Origin: Brevundimonas sp.
GTDB taxonomy: Bacteria > Pseudomonadota > Alphaproteobacteria > Caulobacterales > Caulobacteraceae
Length of the DNA stretch: 13,639 nt
Reading direction: 5' to 3'
Assembly: GCA_022712235.1 (NCBI GenBank)
Contig: JALAGW010000373.1
Span: 1-13,639 of the forward strand
Part shown: in pieces, positions 1 through 6,509 of the stretch
Position numbering within the stretch: position 1 is the stretch's first letter
How the letters are laid out: every line of letters begins with the position of its first letter
The notes under the pieces: generated by a model
What the model saw: the letters and a program-made list of their open reading frames with translations, nothing else
Told to the model about the DNA's origin: nothing
The model's database searches: none
Position numbers and translations under genes: made by a program

Positions 1-978
1 CTTCACCGCCGTCTGGAAGTCCAGATCGAAGCCCCGGTGCGGCTCGACGACTTCTTCCAGAAGGGCCTTCAGATCGACGTCGGCGTAGAGGGCGTCGCCT
101 TCCTCGGGCTGGGCCGAGAGCTGTTTCAGGATGTCGCGGCAGCGTTCGGCCTGCTGCAGCATCAGGGCGGCGTCCTCGGCGACAGGGCTGTCCGGCGGGG
201 AGGCGCGCAGCAGCTCCTTGGCCACGACCTGAATGGTGGCGAGCGGCGTGCCCAGTTCGTGCGCGGCGGCGGCGGCCAGACCGCCGAGCGCCGCCAGTCT
301 CTGTTCGCGTTGCAGCACGTCCTGGGTGGTGGCCAGAGCCAGTTCCAGCTTCTCGGCGTCGGCCGCCACCTTCCAGGCGTAGCCCGAGGTGAAGAGGACC
401 CCGGTGGCCAGGGCCAGACCCATGCCGAAGCGATAGAGGGGCGGCAGGACCAGATGCTCGTGCAGGCGCCACGGCAGGGGCAGGGACCAGGAGAAGAGGA
501 CGGCGAGCGCGATCAGGGCCATGACTCCCAGCACCAGGGCCTGACGCGAGGGCAGGGAGGCCGCCGCGATCGTCACCGGCGCCACCAGCAGCAGGCAGAA
601 GGGGTTGTCCAGCCCGCCGGTCAGGGCCAGCAGGGTGGCCAGCTGAAGGATGTCGAAGCCCAGCTGGGCCGCCGTCTGCGGGCCGTTGGGCAGGCTGCCG
701 TCGATGCGGCGGGCGCGGGCCATGGTGGCCAGGTTCATCACCACCCCGGCCCCGATGGTCGCCAGACATTCCCACAGGGGCAGGGGGAAGTGCAGGGCGA
801 AATAGGCGGTCAGGATGGCGCAGGTCTGGCCGAAGACGGCCAGCCAGCGCAGCACGATCAGGGTGCGCAACGACAGGCCGCGTCCGCGCCGGGGCCGCTC
901 GCGCAGGGCCTCCATGACGCCGGGATGGCCGGCGGCCTTCACAGCCTGCGACAGGGAGGGGGCTTCTGTGCTGCTCAC
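1..978 (-). CDS. regB: RegB/PrrB/ActS-type redox sensor histidine kinase, N-terminal 326 codons (partial)
   Basis: This is a membrane sensor kinase that reads respiratory redox state and phosphorylates a RegA/ActR response regulator. The frame is open from a GTG at 978 to the window edge, so the ATP-binding domain lies outside. Hydrophobic helices fill roughly residues 35-200. GGLDNPF at 121-127 is the ubiquinone-sensing motif of RegB. The H-box AAAAAHELGTPL carries the phospho-acceptor His240. Cys280 in the following AERCRDIL helix lies exactly 40 residues on, matching the His225/Cys265 spacing of Rhodobacter RegB, where that Cys is redox active. The kinase is divergent from a SenC gene, as regB is in Rhodobacter. 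GAGG lies only one base before the GTG, which is too close to be a good ribosome site. Met22 is the alternative start. Family assignment is secure; the exact start is not. Confidence 0.92.
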   Translation of the reverse strand, partial: MSSTEAPSLSQAVKAAGHPGVMEALRERPRRGRGLSLRTLIVLRWLAVFGQTCAILTAYFALHFPLPLWECLATIGAGVVMNLATMARARRIDGSLPNGPQTAAQLGFDILQLATLLALTGGLDNPFCLLLVAPVTIAAASLPSRQALVLGVMALIALAVLFSWSLPLPWRLHEHLVLPPLYRFGMGLALATGVLFTSGYAWKVAADAEKLELALATTQDVLQREQRLAALGGLAAAAAHELGTPLATIQVVAKELLRASPPDSPVAEDAALMLQQAERCRDILKQLSAQPEEGDALYADVDLKALLEEVVEPHRGFDLDFQTAVK

Positions 979-1036
979 GCCTCTTCTATAGACCGCCAAG
1001 CTGACGGCTGCATCCTCGCCGTCGCAGGAGAAGCCG
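979..1036. promoter_or_regulatory. Divergent regB/senC promoter region with a TCTATAGA palindrome
   Basis: Only 58 bases separate the kinase GTG from the SenC ATG, so both promoters must lie here or inside the genes. TCTATAGA at 985-992 is self-complementary and offers a TATAGA -10-like hexamer on each strand. On the minus strand it ends 6 bases before the GTG, which would fit a leaderless or nearly leaderless kinase mRNA. No convincing -35 box is seen on either strand, so this is a tentative call. AGGAG at 1026-1030 is the SenC ribosome-binding site. Confidence 0.3.
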
Positions 1037-1657
1037 ATGCCGCGTCGCCCCGTCATTCTGTTCGCCGCCGCCTGTGCGGTCATCGCCCTGGCCCTAGGGC
1101 TGATCACCATGGTCGTGGTCAAGGGACGCGAACAGTCCGCTCAGGTGGTCGAGAGCGGCACGGGCCAGCCCGCCGTCGGCGGCCCCTTCATCCTGACCAA
1201 CCAGGACGGGCAGGTGGTCGACCAGTCGATCCTGAAGGACAAGTGGACCCTGGTCTTCTTCGGCTTCACCTACTGCCCCGACTACTGCCCGACGACGCTT
1301 GGCGTGCTGAACGCGGTGCAGGAACGGATGGGCGACAAGGCCAAGGACCTGCAGATCGTCTTCATCAGCATCGACCCCGAGCGCGACACGCCGCAACTGC
1401 TGAAGGACTATCTGTCGTCGGACGGCTTCCCTGACGGCGTCATCGGCCTGACCGGCACGCCGGAACAGACGGCCCAGGTCGCGAAAGAATACCGCGCCTT
1501 CTACCAGAAGGTCGGCGAGGGCGAGGGCTATACGATGAACCACAGCCTGACCGTCTATCTGATGGGGCCGGACGGCCGGTTCCGCAGCGCCGTGGCCCAT
1601 GACCTGGGGCCGGATCGCACAGTCAAGCTGATCGAGAACGCCATGGAGCGCGGCTGA
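1037..1657 (+). CDS. senC: SCO1/SenC/PrrC family copper-binding protein
   Basis: This is a membrane-anchored thioredoxin-fold copper chaperone that helps build the CuA site of cytochrome c oxidase and, in purple bacteria, feeds into RegB/PrrB redox signalling. The 206-residue length is normal for the family. Residues 5-28 form one N-terminal hydrophobic anchor, placing the domain in the periplasm. The copper ligands are all present: Cys80 and Cys84 in CPDYCP, and His169 in MNHSL. The SIDPERDTP segment at 111-119 is a further family hallmark. The ATG has a good AGGAG site six bases upstream. Divergence from the regB-like kinase repeats the Rhodobacter regB-senC arrangement, but no regA follows; phaZ does. 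Confidence 0.95.
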   Translation: MPRRPVILFAAACAVIALALGLITMVVVKGREQSAQVVESGTGQPAVGGPFILTNQDGQVVDQSILKDKWTLVFFGFTYCPDYCPTTLGVLNAVQERMGDKAKDLQIVFISIDPERDTPQLLKDYLSSDGFPDGVIGLTGTPEQTAQVAKEYRAFYQKVGEGEGYTMNHSLTVYLMGPDGRFRSAVAHDLGPDRTVKLIENAMERG

Positions 1658-1665
1658 TCACCTTT

Positions 1666-1677
1666 CCCTGATCAGGG
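1666..1677. repeat. Perfect 12-base palindrome CCCTGATCAGGG
   Basis: This self-complementary sequence starts nine bases after the SenC stop codon. It could form only a short stem (CCCT/AGGG around GATC) and has no T-run after it, so it is not a convincing terminator. It may be an operator for phaZ, whose promoter should lie in this gap, or a chance palindrome. A second TGATCA lies at 1655-1660. Confidence 0.3.
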
Positions 1678-1706
1678 GCGACCCTGGTCTGTTTTGCGCT
1701 GAAACC

Positions 1707-1729
1707 TAATATATGCTGCACTGCCGCAT
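1707..1729 (+). promoter_or_regulatory. Candidate -10 box and 17-base near-palindromic operator upstream of phaZ
   Basis: TAATAT at 1707-1712 is one of the few AT-rich hexamers in the gap and could serve as a -10 box, although no clear -35 is seen. Directly after it, 1713-1729 reads ATGCTGCACTGCCGCAT, in which seven of the eight base pairs around the central C are complementary. TGC-rich inverted repeats are the known type of site for PhaR, the repressor of PHB genes, so PhaR is a reasonable guess, but no match to a defined consensus was established. The palindrome contains an in-frame ATG at 1713, which is one reason to prefer the later phaZ start at 1755. Confidence 0.33.
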
Positions 1730-1754
1730 CGGCGGGGGCCGCAGTCGGGGTTTC

Positions 1755-3035
1755 ATGCTCTACGCATTTCACGAGCTCGCCTATCATTCGGCGACGCCGT
1801 TCCGGATCGGGGCCCAGATGGCTCGCCAGTTCTGGACGTCGCCGTTCAATCCGGCCTCGGACACGGCCATCGGCAGGACGGCCTATGCCTCGGCCGAGGT
1901 GTTCGAGAGCCTGACGCGTCGCTACGGCAAGCCCGCCTGGGGGCTTGAGACCCTCGATGTCGACGGTCACGCGGTGCGCACGACCGAACAGGTGGTCTGG
2001 TCCTCGCCCTGGTGTCGGCTGGTCCGGTTCAAACGCGACGCGCGCGATCTGAAGAAGGCTGGCAAGCCGTCGGACGTCCCCGCCGTCCTGATCGTCGCCC
2101 CCCTGTCGGGTCACTACGCCACCCTGCTGCGCGGCACGGTCGAGGGCTTCCTTCAGGACCACGACGTCTATGTCAGCGACTGGGAGAACGCCCGCCAGGT
2201 GCCGGTGCTGGAAGGCCGCTTCGACTTCAACGACTATATCGATCATGTCCGGGCCATGCTGACGGCCATCGGCCCGCGCGCCCACGTCGTCGGCGTCTGC
2301 CAGCCGGGACCGCCGGTGCTGGCGGCCTGCGCCGTCATGGCGGCCGAGAACGACCCGAACCGGCCCGCGTCCATGACCTTCATGGGTTCGCCCATCGACG
2401 CCCGCCTGTCGCCGACGATGACCAATCAGCTGGCCGAGGAAAAGCCCTTCACCTGGTTCAAGTCGAACATGATCCACACCGTGCCTTGGCCCTATCCGGG
2501 CTTTGGACGAAGGGTCTATCCGGGCTTCGTTCAGCTCTACAGCTTCATGTCGATGAACGAGGACAAGCACATCGACGCCCACCGCCGCTATTTCGAGAGC
2601 CTGGTCGATGGCGACGGCGACGGGGTCGAGAAGCACGAGCAGTTCTACGACGAATATCTGTCGGTGCTGGATCTGACCGAAGAGTTCTATCTCCAGACCA
2701 TCGACATCGTCTTCCAGCAGCATCTGCTGGCGCGCGGCCTGCTGGAGCACCACGGCAAGACTGTGGACCTGTCGGCCATCACCGACATCGGTCTGGCCAC
2801 GGTCGAGGGCGAGAAGGACGACATCTCCGGCGTCGGTCAGACCCAGGCCGCGCACGGCCTGACGCCCAACATCCCCGACGCGCGTCGACTGCTCTATGTC
2901 CAACCGGGCGTGGGCCACTACGGGGTCTTCAACGGCCGCCGCTTCCGCGACGAGATCTATCCGCGGGTGCGCGACTTCATCGCCCAGAACGAGTCCTTGA
3001 GTGCAGTACCGGAACGGTCAGCGGCTGCCGCTTGA
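1755..3035 (+). CDS. phaZ: Intracellular poly(3-hydroxybutyrate) depolymerase PhaZ
   Basis: This cytoplasmic enzyme attacks amorphous PHB in storage granules and releases 3-hydroxybutyrate or its oligomers. The 426-residue protein begins MLYAFHELAYHS, the usual PhaZ start. The nucleophile is Cys182 in GVCQPGPPV, in place of the Ser of most alpha/beta hydrolases. The likely triad partners are Asp355 (EKDD) and His388 (GVGHYG). These almost coincide with Cys183, Asp355 and His388 of Ralstonia eutropha PhaZ, which supports both the identity and the start. An upstream in-frame ATG at 1713 would add 14 residues unlike the family. GGGG at 1747-1750 is a modest ribosome site. No signal peptide is present. 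The gene overlaps the next one by 35 bases, and no PHB synthase is in view. Confidence 0.93.
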   Translation: MLYAFHELAYHSATPFRIGAQMARQFWTSPFNPASDTAIGRTAYASAEVFESLTRRYGKPAWGLETLDVDGHAVRTTEQVVWSSPWCRLVRFKRDARDLKKAGKPSDVPAVLIVAPLSGHYATLLRGTVEGFLQDHDVYVSDWENARQVPVLEGRFDFNDYIDHVRAMLTAIGPRAHVVGVCQPGPPVLAACAVMAAENDPNRPASMTFMGSPIDARLSPTMTNQLAEEKPFTWFKSNMIHTVPWPYPGFGRRVYPGFVQLYSFMSMNEDKHIDAHRRYFESLVDGDGDGVEKHEQFYDEYLSVLDLTEEFYLQTIDIVFQQHLLARGLLEHHGKTVDLSAITDIGLATVEGEKDDISGVGQTQAAHGLTPNIPDARRLLYVQPGVGHYGVFNGRRFRDEIYPRVRDFIAQNESLSAVPERSAAAA

Positions 3036-3714
3036 GGGCGGGGGCGCCCTTCGCCTGTCGGTGAATCCCCGCGCCCGCCGGCTGTCGATCCGCATCGATG
3101 CGCGCGCCGGAGAGGCCGTGGCCGTGGCGCCCTCTGAACGGCGTCTGGGCGAGGTGGTGGCCTTCGCCCGCACCAAGTCCGACTGGATCGCCGACCGGCT
3201 GGCCGCGCGGGTGGCGGGAACGCCGCTGGCGCCGGGCGGCGAGGTGTCGTGGCTGGGACGGAGCGTGCGGCTGGAAGCGGTCGGCGGCGCGGGCGCGGCG
3301 CGTCTGGTCGAGACGCCGGACGGGCCGGTGATCCGCTCGGGCGGCGAGGGCGCGGCCTTCTCGCGCCGGGTCGAGAACTGGTTCAAGCGGGCGGCGCGCG
3401 AGTTTCTGGTCGAGCGCACAGAGATCCATCTGAAGGCCTTGGGCCAGAAGCCGGTCAGGGTGTCGATCGTCGACACCCGCTCGCGCTGGGGCTCATGCAG
3501 CCCGCACAACCGTTCGATCCGCTATAGCTGGCGGGTGATCATGGCCCCGGCCGAGGTGGCCGACTACCTGGCCGCGCATGAAGTGGCCCATCTGGTTCAC
3601 GCTGACCACAGCCCGGCCTATTGGGCGGTGGTGCATCGCCTGGTCGGGGACCATCGTCCCTTCCGCCAGTGGCTGCGCGACCACGGCGCGACCTTGCACG
3701 CCGTGGGGCACTAA
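3001..3714 (+). CDS. YgjP-like (DUF45/M48-type) zinc metallopeptidase
   Basis: This is a 237-residue predicted cytoplasmic protein of the YgjP/WLM-like metallopeptidase group. HEVAH at 193-197 supplies two zinc ligands and the catalytic Glu, with His203 in the following ADHSPAYW segment as the probable third ligand. RWGSC at 162-166 and the N-terminal ARRLSIRID at 25-33 are also typical of the family. Its substrate is unknown; bacterial members are poorly characterised. The start used is a GTG inside the end of phaZ, with only a weak upstream GAG as ribosome site, so translation may be coupled to phaZ. GTG at 3061 is a possible later start. The stop lies nine bases from the end of the convergent PBP gene, with no terminator between them. 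Confidence 0.85.
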   Translation: MQYRNGQRLPLEGGGALRLSVNPRARRLSIRIDARAGEAVAVAPSERRLGEVVAFARTKSDWIADRLAARVAGTPLAPGGEVSWLGRSVRLEAVGGAGAARLVETPDGPVIRSGGEGAAFSRRVENWFKRAAREFLVERTEIHLKALGQKPVRVSIVDTRSRWGSCSPHNRSIRYSWRVIMAPAEVADYLAAHEVAHLVHADHSPAYWAVVHRLVGDHRPFRQWLRDHGATLHAVGH

Positions 3715-3723
3715 GGCGGCGCC

Positions 3724-5802
3724 CTAGAAGAAGTCGGCGTCGGCCTTCTTCTCGGCGCGCGGAGCCTCCTTGGCGGCCGGCTGGGGCGAGGTCGGGCGGA
3801 TGACCGGCTGATCGTTGGGCAGGGGCGCGGGCGTCGGGACGGGCTGGCCGTCCACGATCGCCGGGCCGGGCAGACCATCCGGGACTTGCGCGTAGGGGTC
3901 CTCGACCTGACCCATCATGTCGCCGACCGGATCGGGCGCGACCCAGCCCTCGGGCAGGGGCGGGCCGTTGGGGATGGCCTGGACCGCCAGCCTGGGCAGG
4001 GCCGCCTCCATGAAGCCGCGCCAGATGGCGGCGGGCGAGGAGCCGCCGGTGACGCCGCGCATGGCCTTGTTGTCGTCCTTGCCGACCCAGACGGCGGCGA
4101 CGAAGCCCCCGGTGTAGCCGACGAACCAGGCGTCCTTGTAGTCGGAGGTCGTGCCGGTCTTGCCCGCGATGTCGCGCCCGCCGATGGCCGCCGAACGACC
4201 GCTGCCCGAGGTGATCACCCCGCGCAGCATCTGGTTCATGTAGTAGAGCGAGGGGTTGTTGATGGTCTGGCCGTTTTCACCGGCGCCATGGGTGTAGATG
4301 ACGCGGCCCGAAGGGGTGCGGATGCGACTGATGCCATAGGCCTCGACCTTTTTGCCGCCATTGGCGAAGGCGTCATAGGCCTGGGCCATCTCCAGGGGAC
4401 TGACTTCGACGGCGCCCAGGGCCATGGAGGGCTGCAGGCCGATCTCGCTGGTGATGCCCAGGCGGCGCGCGGCGCGGGCCACGCTGTCGCGGCCGACCTG
4501 ATCGGCGACATAGGCGGCCACCGTATTGGTCGACTGGGCCACGGCCTGGGCCAGGGTCATCTGGCCCGAGAAGCGCCCGGAATAGTTCTTCGGCGACCAG
4601 CCGCCGATGGTGACGGGCTGGTCCACGACCGGGGTGGTCGGGGTGTAGCCGGCCTCGACCGCCGCCAGATAGACGAAGGGCTTCCACGCCGAGCCGGCCT
4701 GACGGCGGGCGTCGGTGGCGCGGTTGAACTGGCTGTCGGCGTAGGAGCCGCCGCCGATCATGGCGCGGACCCGGCCTTCGCCGTCCAGGGCCACCAGGGC
4801 CGCCTGTTCGACGCCGCGGCCCTTGTCGCGGTCCAGGATACGGCGCACGGCGCGTTCGGCGTCGGTCTGCAAGGTCAGGTCCAGGGTGGTCTCGACGACC
4901 ATGTCCTCGGTCGGTTCGCCGACCAGTCCGCGAATCTGCTTGTCCAGCCAGTCGATGAAATACTGGGCGTGCTGGCTGGCCAGGGTGCGCGAGACGCGGA
5001 CCGGTTGGGCCACGGCGGCGTCGCGCTGGGCCGGGGTGATGGCGCCGACATCGACCATTTCGTTCAGGACGACATTGGCGCGGGTGGCGGCGCGCTCGCT
5101 CTCGGACACGGGCGAATAGCGCGAGGGGGCCTTCAGCAGGCCGGCCAGAAGGGCGGACTCGCCGACCGTCAGCTTGTCGGCGCTCTTGTCGAAGTAGCGC
5201 TGCGAGGCCGCCTCGATGCCATAGGCGCCGGCGCCGAAATAGACGCGGTTCAGATAGAGGGCGAGGATTTCCTTCTTTGTGAACTTCATCTCCAGCCAGA
5301 CGGCCAGCATCAGCTCCTGGACCTTGCGCTTCAGGTTCTGGTCCGGCGTCAGGAACAGGTTCTTGGCCAGCTGCTGGGTGATGGTGGACCCGCCCTGGAC
5401 CACGCGCCCGGCCTTGAGGTTCAGGGCCATGGCCCGGCTCATGCCGATGGGGTCGAAACCGGGGTGGTGATTGAAGCGCCGGTCCTCGATGGCGATGAAG
5501 GCGGCGGGCACATAGTCGGGCAGGGCGTCCAGATCGACCGGGGGCGCCATCTGGGTGCCGCGCACCGCGATCAGGGCGCCGGACCGGTCCAGATAGGTGA
5601 TCGAGGGCTGGCGATCGACGTCATAGAGGGTCGAGGTGTCGGGCAGGTCGCGTGCGAAGACGGCGAAGAAGACGACCGCGAAGATCAGGCCCCAGACGGC
5701 CAGGACCGCGCCCCAGTAGAGGAGGTTGCCGAGGAAGGACCGACGCGGCTTCTTGCCGCCGCCGTGCTCGTTGCGGTCCGGTCCGCCGTCTTTACGCGCC
5801 AT
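3724..5802 (-). CDS. Bifunctional class A penicillin-binding protein (PBP1A family)
   Basis: This inner-membrane enzyme polymerises lipid II into glycan strands and crosslinks the peptides. Of its 692 residues, the first 25 or so are basic and cytoplasmic, and a single transmembrane helix spans about 26-50. The GT51 domain follows, with catalytic Glu106 in IEDRRF, the QGGSTITQQ motif at 136-144, and Glu178 in KKEILALYLNRVYFG. The transpeptidase domain has Ser371-x-x-Lys374 (GSAWK), Ser424-Thr-Asn426, and KTG at 548-550. A Pro-rich, low-complexity tail fills about 635-692. All catalytic motifs are intact. The ATG has an AGAGGGA site five bases upstream. It lies downstream of the hydrolase and methyltransferase genes on the same strand, 86 bases after the methyltransferase stop. 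Which of the several Caulobacterales paralogues it matches cannot be decided by eye. Confidence 0.95.
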   Translation of the reverse strand: MARKDGGPDRNEHGGGKKPRRSFLGNLLYWGAVLAVWGLIFAVVFFAVFARDLPDTSTLYDVDRQPSITYLDRSGALIAVRGTQMAPPVDLDALPDYVPAAFIAIEDRRFNHHPGFDPIGMSRAMALNLKAGRVVQGGSTITQQLAKNLFLTPDQNLKRKVQELMLAVWLEMKFTKKEILALYLNRVYFGAGAYGIEAASQRYFDKSADKLTVGESALLAGLLKAPSRYSPVSESERAATRANVVLNEMVDVGAITPAQRDAAVAQPVRVSRTLASQHAQYFIDWLDKQIRGLVGEPTEDMVVETTLDLTLQTDAERAVRRILDRDKGRGVEQAALVALDGEGRVRAMIGGGSYADSQFNRATDARRQAGSAWKPFVYLAAVEAGYTPTTPVVDQPVTIGGWSPKNYSGRFSGQMTLAQAVAQSTNTVAAYVADQVGRDSVARAARRLGITSEIGLQPSMALGAVEVSPLEMAQAYDAFANGGKKVEAYGISRIRTPSGRVIYTHGAGENGQTINNPSLYYMNQMLRGVITSGSGRSAAIGGRDIAGKTGTTSDYKDAWFVGYTGGFVAAVWVGKDDNKAMRGVTGGSSPAAIWRGFMEAALPRLAVQAIPNGPPLPEGWVAPDPVGDMMGQVEDPYAQVPDGLPGPAIVDGQPVPTPAPLPNDQPVIRPTSPQPAAKEAPRAEKKADADFF

Positions 5803-5823
5803 GAAAGTCCCTCTTGCCAGCGA

Positions 5824-5834
5824 CGCGACCCTAG
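5824..5834 (-). promoter_or_regulatory. Possible -10 element CTAGGGTCGCG upstream of the PBP gene
   Basis: Read on the minus strand, this block ends 21 bases before the PBP ATG and is preceded by GG, giving GGCTAGGGT. It partly resembles the Caulobacter GCTANAWC -10 motif. A nearly identical block precedes the M13 peptidase gene at 11586-11597. No good -35 was found, so the call rests on position and on the recurrence. Confidence 0.28.
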
Positions 5835-5888
5835 CCGGTCACGCGGCCGCAGAAAACGCCCCGCTTGAGTTCACATGAGCGTGAGCGC

Positions 5889-6509
5889 CTATTTCGCCGA
5901 AAGAATGGCGCGTCGGGCCAGCCAGACGCCCTGGTCGCCGCCGTTCTCGACCGTCAAATCGGCCTTGGTCAGCAGGGCGTGATAGACCTCGGGAGCCAGG
6001 CTGCCGTGATAAAGCGGCTCGCCGCGCCATTCGCCGATCGCCTCGCCATGGGCGGGGCCGGCGGTGAACATCAGGCGACCGCCCTCGGCCACGCGGGCGG
6101 CGAGGGCAGGCAGAACAAGCGTCTGAGCCTCCGGCGTCAGGTGGAACAGGCTGTGCCAGGCCAGAACGCCGTGGAAGGCTCCGTCGGGCAGGTCCTGGCG
6201 CATGTCGCCTATGCGCCAGTCGCCATCGGGCAGGGTCTCGCGCGCATGGGCGATCAGGGCGGGCGAGGCGTCCTGTCCGACGACCTTGAAGCCCCGTCCC
6301 AGCAGGGCGGCGCCCATGGGCCAGCCCGAGCCGCAGCCGACGTCCAGCACGCGGGCGTCCGGCGGCCAGCCGGCCGTGAAACGGTCCAGCCAGGCGACCT
6401 CGTCCCAGTCGCCTTCGTTCCGACGCAGGACGACGCCCCGGTCGCGGACCCAGTCTGCGGCCTTGTCCTGATAGAGGCCGACGACCCGATCCGCGGCCGG
6501 ATGGGTCAC
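5889..6509 (-). CDS. Class I SAM-dependent methyltransferase, substrate unknown
   Basis: This is a 206-residue soluble protein with a Rossmann-fold methyltransferase core. Motif I is VLDVGCGSGWPMG at about 54-66. VVGQDAS at 76-82 ends strand 2 with the ribose-binding acidic residue Asp80. WRIGDMRQDLPDG supplies the adenine-binding region, and VLAWHSLFHL at 115-124 corresponds to motif IV. It resembles the UbiE/Methyltransf_11 type small-molecule methyltransferases, but nothing shows its acceptor. The GTG start shares the four bases GTGA with the stop of the upstream hydrolase gene, a strong sign of translational coupling. There is no signal peptide, so it works in the cytoplasm. Confidence 0.88.
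   Translation of the reverse strand: MTHPAADRVVGLYQDKAADWVRDRGVVLRRNEGDWDEVAWLDRFTAGWPPDARVLDVGCGSGWPMGAALLGRGFKVVGQDASPALIAHARETLPDGDWRIGDMRQDLPDGAFHGVLAWHSLFHLTPEAQTLVLPALAARVAEGGRLMFTAGPAHGEAIGEWRGEPLYHGSLAPEVYHALLTKADLTVENGGDQGVWLARRAILSAK

Noticed and set aside
37..1434. 465-codon plus-strand open frame opposite the kinase
   Set aside because: Its low-complexity Gly/Gln/Arg-rich product has no recognisable domain, and it is antisense to a kinase with clear RegB motifs before running across the SenC gene in another frame.
1623..2918. 431-codon minus-strand open frame opposite phaZ
   Set aside because: It is the antisense of a gene with a complete catalytic triad. High GC makes long antisense frames common here.
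3886..5868. 660-codon plus-strand open frame opposite the PBP gene
   Set aside because: The product is repetitive Gly/Asp/Gln/Arg-rich sequence without domains. The opposite strand encodes every GT51 and transpeptidase motif.
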